This document shows positions 46,940-56,425 of a stretch of 64,000 nucleotides of DNA, one piece after another; position 1 is the first letter of the stretch, and every line of letters begins with the position of its first letter. The DNA lies in NCBI GenBank assembly GCA_029532625.1, contig JARFXM010000009.1, forward strand, positions 2,046,001 through 2,110,000. Direction: 5' to 3'. The position numbers were made by a program, and so were the translations under genes. This stretch comes from Lomentospora prolificans (lineage: Eukaryota; Ascomycota; Sordariomycetes; Microascales; Microascaceae). Below the pieces are notes generated by a model. It worked only from the letters and a program-made list of their open reading frames with translations, was not told where the DNA came from and made no database searches.

Positions 46940-48280
46940 ATGGTTATGGCAACGGCCGTCATTGAGCACTATGCCCCAACAATCAATCATGTCCAATTGA
47001 AAAGTTTCAATTTCTCCGACGATGATCATCATCGCGGAGCTATGCTTTCCAAGCAAATCATCGGCGAGGCCATGCGCCAGCGCATCGATGACATTGACCA
47101 CGAGCGCTGTGATCCCGGCGAAGAGGACACCTTCTTCGTCGCTGATCTGGGCGAGGTCTACCGCCAGTACCAGCGCTGGAAGTTGAACCTGCCCCGCATC
47201 CGGCCGTTCTACGCCGTCAAGTGCAACCCGGACCCCCAGGTTCTCAAGCTCCTTTCCGACCTAGGTACCGGATTCGACTGCGCCTCCAAGGCCGAGATCG
47301 ACCAGGTTCTCGCCCTCGGCTTGAACCCAGACAGAGTCATTTACGCCCAGCCGTGCAAGACCGCCTCGTACCTTCGCCACGTCAAGGCCACCGGCGTCAA
47401 GCAGATGACCTTTGACAACGGTGACGAGCTGCGCAAGATTGCCCGCCTCTATCCAGACGCTGAGCTGTATCTTCGCATCATGACGGATGACACCTCGAGC
47501 CAGTGCCGTCTGAGCATGAAGTTCGGCGCCGCCATGGACACTACCGATGGCCTTCTTGCCCTCGCCCGCGAGCTCGGTCTCAACGTTGTCGGAGTCAGTT
47601 TCCATGTCGGGTCCGGCGCCTCGGACCCTATGGCCTTCCTCAAGGCCGTCCGGGACTCCCACGTCGTCTTCGAGCAGGCCCGTGAGCACGGCTACGACTT
47701 GCACACCCTCGATGTCGGTGGCGGCTTCAGCGGTGAGACCTTTGAGGACATGGCTGCCGTCCTTACCGCCGCCCTCGACCAGTACTTTCCCCCCTCGCGC
47801 AACGTCAATCTCATTGCCGAGCCTGGTCGCTTCTTCGTTTCTTCGGCTTTCACCATTGCCTGCCACGTCATCGCCCGCCGCACCGTCGAGGATCCTTCCA
47901 TGGCCGAGACCGGTTACATGGTCTACGTCAACGACGGCGTCTACGGAAACTTCTCCTGCATCATGTTTGATCACTACAATCCCATCCCCAAGGTTCTGAG
48001 GGCTGGCAGCAGGTTGTACTACGACAAGCCCGAGGCTAACGCGTCTACCGCCGGCGAGGGCATCCAGTACTCCATCTGGGGTCCCACCTGCGACGGCATT
48101 GATCGCATAGCCGAGAGTATCCGCTTCGACCAGACCCTCGACGTCGGCGACTGGATCTACTTTGAGAACATGGGCGCCTACACCAAGTGCTCAGCTACGC
48201 GCTTCAACGGCTTCTCGGACAACCACGATGTCGTTTATGTCTGCAGCGAGCCAGGTGCCAAGGCTCTCATGACTATGTAA
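46940..48280 (+). CDS. SPE1: Ornithine decarboxylase
   Basis: The PLP-dependent group IV decarboxylase converts ornithine to putrescine, the first committed step of polyamine synthesis, in the cytosol. The single-exon product has 446 aa. The PLP-binding lysine is Lys94 in FYAVKCNPD; FDCASKAEI, HVGSGASDP, GGGFSGETF and EPGRFF line the barrel; the catalytic Cys is about residue 384 in WGPTCDGID; YVNDGVYGNF marks the C-terminal domain and dimer site. The start is MVMATAV at 46940, the first ATG after the uORF; a second in-frame ATG follows at 46946. Length is slightly below the Neurospora enzyme. Codon use is strongly C-ending, typical of a highly expressed gene, and this explains the long open antisense frame at 47261-47974. 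Expression is probably controlled through the uORF leader. Confidence 0.98.
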   Translation: MVMATAVIEHYAPTINHVQLKSFNFSDDDHHRGAMLSKQIIGEAMRQRIDDIDHERCDPGEEDTFFVADLGEVYRQYQRWKLNLPRIRPFYAVKCNPDPQVLKLLSDLGTGFDCASKAEIDQVLALGLNPDRVIYAQPCKTASYLRHVKATGVKQMTFDNGDELRKIARLYPDAELYLRIMTDDTSSQCRLSMKFGAAMDTTDGLLALARELGLNVVGVSFHVGSGASDPMAFLKAVRDSHVVFEQAREHGYDLHTLDVGGGFSGETFEDMAAVLTAALDQYFPPSRNVNLIAEPGRFFVSSAFTIACHVIARRTVEDPSMAETGYMVYVNDGVYGNFSCIMFDHYNPIPKVLRAGSRLYYDKPEANASTAGEGIQYSIWGPTCDGIDRIAESIRFDQTLDVGDWIYFENMGAYTKCSATRFNGFSDNHDVVYVCSEPGAKALMTM

Positions 48281-49077
48281 TGGGGGAGGATTTAATTCGG
48301 CCAATCGGTGTCCAAAGGCACTGTTGGGACTAGGCACACAAGCCTGAATGGAATACATAATTATTTTTTTGCCAATCCATTGCACACTGTTACTACTTTC
48401 GTTTCAAGTCGGTAGACGTAGATGAAAATAAAAATTGGTGGGGCGCAGTTTCTCCTTTGCCTTTTGCTCCTTTTTCTGCTCTAAAAAAACCAGCTTCGGC
48501 TTTTAACATAACACTTGAGACTGCCTCATTTGTTGTCCACTTTTCGAGTTTTTTTCATTCTAGATCATACTGTATAGTCTTTCTTCCCTGTGTTTGTGTT
48601 TTCCAATCCGCCGGCAATTCATAGAAACACACACAAGTCTTGAGGAGAGAGGTGCATATTTTTTGTATTTGAAGCTTTGTAGCATGCTGTCTGTACCAAT
48701 GTAATCCGTTGCTGCGTCGATCTCCATCCCACGGGACATCATGGTCCACTATCGACCCCGAGAGCTTCTCCTTTCGCCGTCCCAAGTCCTGACGCAACTT
48801 GAAGGAGGTGAGGGAGGTTCAATCATATCATGCATGTAACAGAATGCGCAATGAGAAATGGCCTATGCAAATGCGAACAGAAACAAAAAGAAAAACAAAA
48901 AAGGAAGAGTCCCGGCGAAACAAAAATGCCCACCCAAGTGAGGGAAACGACAAAAAGAAAAGGAAAAAAAAAGGGGCGGGGGGAGCCACGGAGCTGTACA
49001 AATATTCGCTTTTCCCTTTAGTTTTCCTCACTTGTCGACCTTCGGCTTCTCTTTCTTCTTCTTCTTCTTCTTCTTCT
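48281..49077. other. Convergent intergenic region ODC / taxilin
   Basis: Both 3' UTRs lie here. AAAATAAAAATT (48425-48436) is a plausible 3'-end signal for ODC. On the other side (CTT)n adjoins the taxilin stop. No gene is recognised. Confidence 0.6.
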
Positions 49078-49079
49078 TC
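49053..49079. repeat. (TTC)9 trinucleotide repeat next to the taxilin stop codon
   Basis: Nine TTC units end inside the taxilin stop codon; on the taxilin strand the sequence reads TGA followed by GAA repeats, so it lies in the 3' UTR. It is one of several trinucleotide tracts in this gene. Confidence 0.85.
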
Positions 49080-50831
49080 AATGGCCATTCACTGTCGCAT
49101 GCTGCTGCTGTTGCTGCTTTTTCATCCGGGCCTGCTGATGAGGAGGCCTTTCAGGTCCAAAAGGCTTGAGGGCGGGCTTCACGGTGTTATTCGAATTCTG
49201 CGGAGCGTGGGCGTGGGCGGCGCTGTGGGTATTGTTCGCCAGGGGGCCGTCCTCCTCGCTCTCCTCCTCCTCGTAGTCTTCGCTTTCTTCCTCCTCCTCC
49301 TCATCGTCTTCCTCGTCGTCCTCGTGCTCGTCCTCGTTGGAGTACTCGCTCTCGCCGTTACCGCCGGACGATGAGCCGCAGCTCTCGAGGATCTCGGTGG
49401 CGCCGGGGGGCACCTTGCGGCCCTGCTGCTGCATGTTGCGGATAATGCTCATGAGCTTCTCGTTCTTCTTCTCAGCAGCTTCGGCGTGCTTCTTTGACTC
49501 CTCGCGCTCCTCAGCCATACGAAAGATGTTAGCGTTAGTGGCTTCATGCTTGCGCTTGTAGGTCTCGTTCTCCTTCTCAAGACGCTTCGTCTTTTTAGAC
49601 ATATCTTCCATCTCCTTGCGGAAGGACAAGAAGAGATCGTTGCTATTGTTTAGAGTGTCCTCGACCTAGGGGTCAAATTAGCAAGGCAAGCACGGGTGGT
49701 TGCGAAGTGGGAGGGGAGGGGAGGTAGTTGTAAAAGATGATACCTGTTTAAACTTGTCCACATAAACGTTGAGCTGGCTCCTAAGGTCGGCTTCGGTCTT
49801 CGTGAAGGTCTGAACTTTGGACTCGAGGTGGCGCGATTTGGCACCCTCTCCTTCGGCGCGCTTCCGCTCTCGTTCGTACCTGCTCATGTGAAATTGGACT
49901 TCAAGTTCCTTACTGCGCATCGCTGCCTGGTAGTGTAGGTCCCGAAGGTCATATTGCTCGAGAAACGTTTTGAAGCGGACACGAAACCTGTCACGGGGTC
50001 AGTCGGCCATATATTCCCTCGAGAGAACAAAAGATCGGGTCCCTACAGCTCATCCAGCTCAGTATCGACGGAAGCCCGCCCAGGATTATCTTTGACGTCT
50101 TGGTATCCGTCGAGCTTAGCGAGGACCGTCGCCAGTTTCTCATCCCAAGCGGCATCACTGTGTTTTAGCGTATCGCTCAAGGTTTTATTCTCGTTCTACG
50201 GCGATAGACCGTCAATATTGAGTCGTCAGCCTAACACGGCCAGGCCAACGTACCTTTAGTTTGTTATTGTCCCTCTGCAATTCACGGCAAAGCTTCTCCA
50301 GCTTCTCCTTCAATGTGTTGGTTTTGCTTAGCTCTGTGCGATTGGCGTCCTTCTCCTTTTGAAGCGCGTCACCCCTCTTCTTGTTTTTCTGGTTCTCACG
50401 CTCAACCCGTCGCATATCGGCTAACAGCTCGCTCGCCTTACGGAGTAGAAAGTCAATCTTGTCACCGGGATCTTGCATCTTGGCCATTTGGTGCATCAGG
50501 TCGCGGTTCGCTCGTTTAACCTCCCTCTCTACCGCCACGAGATCACCAGTCAGCAAGACAGTCCAAGCACAGCCAGGAGCAAAAACAAGAGGATATTCCC
50601 GGGCAAGGCCGAGTACTGGCGGTAAATTGACGGGGTCCGCATACCAATCTCAGCCTCTTGATCTTTCTCCCCCGCAGCATCCTGCTCCAGCTGCGAGATG
50701 CGGGCTTGGAGGAGGCGGGTTGTGTCATTATTATCGACCGCCTTCCGCTGTTTCCCTTTCTTTCCCGTGGCAGCCATGTCGGATCCGTTATGCATGGCGT
50801 GTTCAGAGTGGCCGTTTACGTGGGCGGGCAT
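49078..50831 (-). CDS. Taxilin-family coiled-coil protein
   Basis: Taxilins bind syntaxins in animals and are linked to vesicle traffic; fungal members are little studied. Five exons (50645-50831, 50254-50528, 50047-50195, 49744-49987, 49078-49665) with introns of 116, 58, 59 and 78 nt give 480 aa. The first junction yields EAEIEREVKRANRDL and the third yields DELFRVRFKTFLEQYDLRDLH, both diagnostic of the taxilin domain. Long coiled coil covers about 20-365. The tail has an acidic run (395-424, mostly Glu/Asp) and a basic Q-rich end (MKKQQQQQ). The start is ATG 50831; an in-frame ATG at 50777 (MAATGKKGK) is an alternative. CYM1 starts divergently 1.3 kb away. The acidic tail encodes a Glu-rich strand whose antisense looks open (48799-49374) but is not a gene. 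Confidence 0.93.
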
Positions 50832-52117
50832 CCCGGAGTGCGGGTATGCTCATGTGATAGCGGGCGGGACTCGGGGCTGTCACGCGAGCGAGATGAGGAG
50901 GGTCCCTCGGTTTGCGGGTTCTGGCCGCCGCTCAGTGGTTCTAGCGGGGCGAAGAGGTTAGGCTGGTAAAAAATGTGAAGAATACTACGACGGCTTGGTT
51001 CGATGATTCGAGCGCATGCCGACCACACATGTGCTTGTCGTTAGGCTTGTTGGATTTCAAGTATCGTGGATTTGGGCGCGGCGGTCGTCACGAATAGTGT
51101 GTTCAGTCGCGATCGGTCCGGGGGACAAGGCTACGGGATTGTTGGCCTGGAGAGAATCCACAAGTCAGGAGAGCTGGAGACAAAAGAAGAGGCCCAGCCC
51201 AGCAAGAGTTCAGCCCGGTGTTTGAGGCAGTTGCAACAGACTTGTCGGTGTCAGACTGGTCAAGCGAGCAGGGTCGGCACGGGTGGAAGAGCCACGGGAC
51301 CGCAGATGGTGTTAGAACCTACCGGCCTCGGTACAAGGATCAATGCCTAGGGCAGAAGTTTGAATTATGGGTATAATGTATGGTTTGTTTGAATCTTCAG
51401 ACCGCTGGGTGTCGAGAGGGGTATGGATGTCGTCACGGTCAAGGGCGGTGCGGCGTTTGGTCGTGGGTTGGGATTTTTCCTCTAGTGCAGGTAAAAAAAG
51501 ACTTCCAATTTGAGACTGGAAGGGACGGACGGGATTGAAGATGGTTGTGCTGAGGTAGCGGCGTTCGCCTGGGAATAAAGCGTCAACTGGGCGGGTGTGT
51601 GCACTATTATCACCTGTGTTCAGTGCCACCCACTGGACAGGCCGCTGGACATTTGCCTTATGGTTGATGTCGCAGGCGTCCGTAACTGCTGACTAAGTTC
51701 TCTTGCTCCAGACGCTGGCATGCATGGGGCTGGCTGGAGGTTCGTCAATTTGAGCCGATTTGGCGTTCTGGCGCACCCACGAGCGCACCCATTGGATGAA
51801 TGCCTGTCGCATTACGTTGAAGTTCCCAAGTACCTGGCGCAGACCCTGTCAGCCTGGACGGTCATTGGACACAGTCCCGAGCTTCAGAAATTTTCGGGAC
51901 CCGTTTGGTTTAGTCAGCGTTATTACTCATATTACCGAGTTTTAGCGACTTTCGCGCGCGACATCAGGCATGGCCTTTGTTAAGTGCATCGATGCAGTTG
52001 CCATAGATCCTGTTTCCAACTCGTCTTCGGAGCATCTTGGCGAACCATCTTTCTCAGTGTGCCATGCTCATCTAGATTTCAGGCATACCACGCACCACGA
52101 GATACCACCTACCGGCC
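50832..52117. promoter_or_regulatory. Bidirectional promoter region (taxilin and CYM1)
   Basis: Taxilin and CYM1 start divergently 1.3 kb apart. A plus-strand ATG at 51970 opens a frame that overlaps the CYM1 start out of frame; it matters only if transcription begins upstream of it, which I cannot tell. No gene or RNA is recognised. Confidence 0.5.
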
Positions 52118-55100
52118 ATGTTTCGAACCGCAGCCCGCCAGGCCAGCCAGGTCGCGCAGACGGCTGGCCCGGCTGTCACCGACGCCGCGCTCTACCCCAA
52201 GATTGGCGAGAAGCTCCACGGATTCACGCTCCTGCGTTCCAAGCATGTCCCCGAGCTGAAGCTAACCGCCCTTCACCTGAAGCATGACGGCACGGGTGCC
52301 GATTTTCTCCATATCGCAAGGGATGATAACAACAATGTCTTTTCTGTCGGCTTCAAGACGAACCCTCCGGATGATACGGGCATTCCGCATATCCTCGAAC
52401 ACACTACGTTGTGTGGAAGCGAAAAGTTCGTGACTCTCCCACCCCGGAACTGGGTTAAGCTATGGCTAACAAGCGCCGATAGGTATCCCATCCGAGACCC
52501 TTTTTTCAAGATGCTTCCTCGAACGTTGTCCAATTTCATGAACGCCTTCACGGCGTCTGATCACACTTACTACCCCTTCGCCACCACTAATGCGCAGGAT
52601 TTCAAGAACCTGATGTCGGTCTACATGGATTCGACCTTCCATCCGCTTCTCAAACAGACCGATTTCCTCCAAGAGGGTTGGCGCATCGGTCCCGAGAATC
52701 CCCAGGCCGGTCCGGAGGACGAGGGTAGCAGGCTAGTCTTCAAGGGTGTCGTATACAATGAGATGAAGGGCCAGATGTCTGATGCCGGATATCTCTACTA
52801 CATTCGATTCCAAGATCACATCTTCCCTGATATCAACAACTCGGGTGGCGACCCTCAAAGGATCACCGACCTCACATACGAGCAGTTGAAGCAGTTCCAC
52901 GCCGAGAATTACCATCCTAGCAACGCCAAGTTCTTTACATATGGTGATATGCCACTCGCAGAACACCTACAGGAAGTCAATTCCCGCCTTGCCAAGTTCC
53001 GGGAAGCCCGTCAGCTGCGCGACCACCGAAGACCTATCGACCTTAGCTCCGGTCCGAGGGAGGTCACTGTTTCAGGCCCTGTCGACCCCCTGGTTGACCC
53101 CGATAGGCAGTACAAGGCGTCGGTATCCTGGATCATGGGCGAAACAAAGGACACCCTGGAGTCGTTCTCCCTCTCTCTCATGTCGACCCTCCTTCTTGAT
53201 GGCTACGGCTCGCCTCTATACAAGGGTCTCATCGAGTCCGGCCTTGGTACCGACTGGAGCCCCAACACCGGCTACGACAGCAGTCCCAGCCACGGCATCT
53301 TTTCTGTGGGGCTGTCTGGTATCAAGGAGGCGGACGTTCCCAAGCTCAACGCCGAAGTTAGGCGCATTCTCGAAGAAGTTCGTGAAAAGGGCTTTGACTT
53401 GTCCAAGATCGACGGCGCCATTCACCAGATCGAGCTCGGCCTCAAGCACAAGACGGCGAACTTCGGTCTTTCGCTGCTTCATCGCTTGAAGTCCAAGTGG
53501 TTCAGCGGCGTTGACCCCTTTGACTCTCTCGCCTGGAACGAAACTGTTCAGGCTTTCCAAGCCGAGCTTGCCAAGGGCGGTTATCTGGAGGGCCTCCTCA
53601 GCAAGTATCTCCTCAATGACAACACTCTGACTTTCGTCATGACCCCTTCACCGACGTACGGCGAAGAGATTGCGCAGGAAGAGCAGCAGAGACTTGCCTC
53701 CAAGATTGAGCAAGCTTCTGCGAAACTTGGCGGCGACGCTGAGGCTCGCAAGACTTTCGAGGCCCAAGAGCAGACCCTGCTCAAGGAGCAAGGCAAGACT
53801 AAGACTGAGGACCTGGACTGTCTTCCTAGCGTCCATGTCGCTGACATCCCGCGCGAGGCAAAGCGTTCCGTCTTGCGCCACGACAAGCTCGACGATGTCA
53901 GTGTTCAGTGGCGCGAAGCGCCAACTAATGGCCTCACCTACTTTCGGGCTATCAACACTATCGAGGGCCTCCCTGACGAGCTACGAGAGCTCATGCCGCT
54001 CTTTACCGACAGCATCATGCGCCTCGGCACCAAGGATATGACCATGGAGCAGCTCGAAGACTTGATTAAGCTCAAGACGGGTGGTGTCTCTGTCGGCTAT
54101 CGTGCTGCCCCGTCTCCTACCAACTTCAAGGAAGCTACTGAGGGTATCGCCTTTAGCGGCATGGCTTTGGATCGAAACGTTCCTGCCATGTTTGATATCA
54201 TCCGTAAACTTGTGGTTGAGACGGACTTTAACAGCGCCGAGGCTCCCCTCCGCATTCGGCAACTTCTACAGGCTTCCGCCGATGGTCTCGTCAACGATAT
54301 CGCGTCCTCGGGTCATCAGTTTGCTAGGGGTTATGCTGAGTCTGGTCTCACGCGCGCCGCTTGGCTTCAACAGCAAGTTGGCGGACTCTCCCAGGTCAAG
54401 CTCATCACCTCTCTCGCAGGCCGGCCCGAAGCTGACAACCTCGGCGACGTGATTGAGAAACTCAAGATGATTCAAAAAATCATCCTCTCCGGGAACAATA
54501 TGCGCACAGCGATCACCTGTGGGTCTGAGAGTGTCCAGGACAACACCAAGGCGCTTGGCCAGTTCTTGTCCGCTAGAGCGGGTTCGATTGCCAACTTTGG
54601 CACTCTGGCTAGATCCGCTAGCCTCCCTACGGACAAGAAGGCATTCTTCCCCCTGCCTTACCAAGTTTACTACGGAGGTCTTTCGCTCCCCACCACCTCT
54701 TACACCGCGGCTGAGGGCGCCCCTCTCCAAGTCCTCGCGCAGCTCCTCACACACAAGCATCTTCATCACGAAATTCGAGAGAAAGGAGGTGCCTATGGCG
54801 GTGGTGCCTACTGCTCGGCGCTTGACGGCCTCTTCGGTTTCTACTCATACCGGGATCCCAACCCTCTCAACACGATCTCCATCATGCAGGATGCTGGCCG
54901 CTGGGCTAGGGAGAAAGAGTGGACGGACCGCGACCTCGAGGAAGCCAAGATTTCCGTGTTCCAGCGCATCGACGCACCTCGCTCCGTCAACGAGGAAGGC
55001 ATGAACCACTTCCTTTACGGTATCACAGACGAGATGAAACAGACCCGTCGCGAGCGCCTTCTTGACGTTACCAAGGATCAAGTCCGGGAAGTGGCGCAGA

Positions 55101-55222
55101 AGTACCTTGTTGAGGGCGTTGAGAATGGCTCGGAAAGGCTTGCTTTTATCGGCCAAAAGCAAGCTTGGGTGAATGATTCTTGGACGGTCCACGAAATGGA
55201 CTCTAACGGCTCCCAGAATTAA
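52118..55222 (+). CDS. CYM1: Mitochondrial presequence protease (PreP/Cym1), M16C
   Basis: The enzyme degrades cleaved presequences and other short peptides in the mitochondrial matrix or intermembrane space. The N-terminus (MFRTAARQASQVAQ) is an Arg-containing amphipathic presequence. The zinc site is HILEH (His91, Glu94, His95) with the third ligand in YNEMKG (about residue 196 after splicing). NFMNAFTASDHTYYPF and the C-terminal REKGGAYGGGAY block (the R/Y substrate-binding pair of M16) are intact. Two exons, 52118-52425 and 52483-55222, give 1015 aa. The 57-nt intron 52426-52482 is in frame and lacks stops; read through, it adds 19 residues right after LCGSE. With it removed the sequence reads GSEKYPIRDPFFKML, the family consensus. 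Length is normal for PreP. An AATAAAAAA at 55424 may mark the 3' end. Confidence 0.97.
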   Translation: MFRTAARQASQVAQTAGPAVTDAALYPKIGEKLHGFTLLRSKHVPELKLTALHLKHDGTGADFLHIARDDNNNVFSVGFKTNPPDDTGIPHILEHTTLCGSEKFVTLPPRNWVKLWLTSADRYPIRDPFFKMLPRTLSNFMNAFTASDHTYYPFATTNAQDFKNLMSVYMDSTFHPLLKQTDFLQEGWRIGPENPQAGPEDEGSRLVFKGVVYNEMKGQMSDAGYLYYIRFQDHIFPDINNSGGDPQRITDLTYEQLKQFHAENYHPSNAKFFTYGDMPLAEHLQEVNSRLAKFREARQLRDHRRPIDLSSGPREVTVSGPVDPLVDPDRQYKASVSWIMGETKDTLESFSLSLMSTLLLDGYGSPLYKGLIESGLGTDWSPNTGYDSSPSHGIFSVGLSGIKEADVPKLNAEVRRILEEVREKGFDLSKIDGAIHQIELGLKHKTANFGLSLLHRLKSKWFSGVDPFDSLAWNETVQAFQAELAKGGYLEGLLSKYLLNDNTLTFVMTPSPTYGEEIAQEEQQRLASKIEQASAKLGGDAEARKTFEAQEQTLLKEQGKTKTEDLDCLPSVHVADIPREAKRSVLRHDKLDDVSVQWREAPTNGLTYFRAINTIEGLPDELRELMPLFTDSIMRLGTKDMTMEQLEDLIKLKTGGVSVGYRAAPSPTNFKEATEGIAFSGMALDRNVPAMFDIIRKLVVETDFNSAEAPLRIRQLLQASADGLVNDIASSGHQFARGYAESGLTRAAWLQQQVGGLSQVKLITSLAGRPEADNLGDVIEKLKMIQKIILSGNNMRTAITCGSESVQDNTKALGQFLSARAGSIANFGTLARSASLPTDKKAFFPLPYQVYYGGLSLPTTSYTAAEGAPLQVLAQLLTHKHLHHEIREKGGAYGGGAYCSALDGLFGFYSYRDPNPLNTISIMQDAGRWAREKEWTDRDLEEAKISVFQRIDAPRSVNEEGMNHFLYGITDEMKQTRRERLLDVTKDQVREVAQKYLVEGVENGSERLAFIGQKQAWVNDSWTVHEMDSNGSQN
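52426..52482 (+). other. Hidden in-frame intron of CYM1 (57 nt)
   Basis: Donor GTTCGT, branch GGCTAAC and acceptor CGATAG; exon 1 ends GAA-AA and exon 2 begins G-TAT-CCC, restoring Lys-Tyr-Pro. The length is 19 codons without stop. The unspliced segment (FVTLPPRNWVK...ADR) has no counterpart in the family and would sit between the zinc motif and the conserved RDPFFKM strand. The donor is weaker than GTAAGT, so some retention is conceivable. Confidence 0.9.
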
Positions 55223-56425
55223 AGTAACCACAGAGTTTACGGGATGGCTCCGGCCCAACGCGGGCGAGCCATCCCCCGGTTATGTGTTTGTATGCCACTA
55301 ATCGATTGTACACTAACTGTATAGATGCCGGCTCGGCTACATTATAGAAATATACCCTCTCCGATGACTGCACACTCGCCTTTGGCGCGGTTACTTTATA
55401 GTTCTACAAGGTTATCCAATGTGAATAAAAAATAGAAACTGATAGCCATTCCGCGTTTTTACTACAATACGTCTTGTGGCCAGTCACTCCTTCAGCATGG
55501 CCATGAGATCACTGCAAAACGCAAGAGCAAAGCATAGGAAACCTTTGGGTTCTGCGGAACCCGAGGATACCTATTTATTTCTCACTTTCAGACCCGAGAT
55601 ACCAGCGGCGTGGATCATCGGACTAAGGTTGAGAAGACATGCGTAGGATCGGGTTTGATGGGGATCGGCGGCTGCAAGAGATGAGTGTCTGTCACCATGC
55701 AGATTCTCTTAGGCCCCTGGCTATTAACCAGAGGCGGACTGTGTGAAAATCTGAAGCCCGAATCGAACCACTTATAACCAACCAGCCGGCCAGGCGACGA
55801 ACCAGCAACCGGGGACGTTTTTCAGGGGGGCTATGGCAGATTGGATTTCCCTCCTCTGCATTGTGAGGCGATGCACCACGTCGCCGTGAAGGTCATTTTC
55901 GGGCGTGGACAGAGTTCGGCGGCGGCGTACCGGCCAGGGAAGGTGCGACGGCGGATCCTTCATCATGGGCTCGTCATTTGACGTCGGCCGCTTCGAGTAT
56001 CACGTGGCCGCATGTCCAGGAGCCATGAGCATATGTCCGACCGATTTAATTTCGTGGGGTTTTACGACCGATGCGATAGATAAAAGCAATCACTTTTATT
56101 GGAATTCTCAATCATATCGAGTTTGTTGGTCAAAAGTCTTCCTCTTCGACATAGTCACACTGGGCGGCCTCTGACGAGGGCTCTTTTGGTCGATATAGGT
56201 AATGACATCAATGGTTTAGCTCGATTTCAGAGTAGCTAAGCCACCGCGTAAAAGGGAAATGGGCTCAGGCGAGCATCCCCCGTGCTCCAGTGTCTTTGAG
56301 ATATTTTACTCTCGCACAAAGCAACAAACTTGACTTTTCAATATTTATGTACAAAGTGAAAAGACGGAAGGCATGACCGAATTATACCCGATATACAATC
56401 CTGGTTCTCTTTGCTTCCGTCCGTC
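55223..56425. other. Intergenic, CYM1 to PXB/DUF3818 gene
   Basis: It holds the CYM1 3' UTR and the promoter of the next gene, both on the plus strand. A B-box-like string on the minus strand at about 55752-55762 (GGTTCGATTCG) has no tRNA fold around it. No gene is recognised. Confidence 0.6.

Noticed and set aside
47261..47974. 237-codon frame antisense to ornithine decarboxylase
   Set aside because: It lies within the ODC coding sequence and is a shadow of codon bias.
48799..49374. 191-codon plus-strand frame with Leu/Val-rich end
   Set aside because: Its hydrophobic part is the antisense of the taxilin acidic tail; the taxilin model is supported by four splice junctions.
55740..55790. 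B-box-like GGTTCGATTCG on the minus strand
   Set aside because: The flanks do not pair as a T-arm; no tRNA body.
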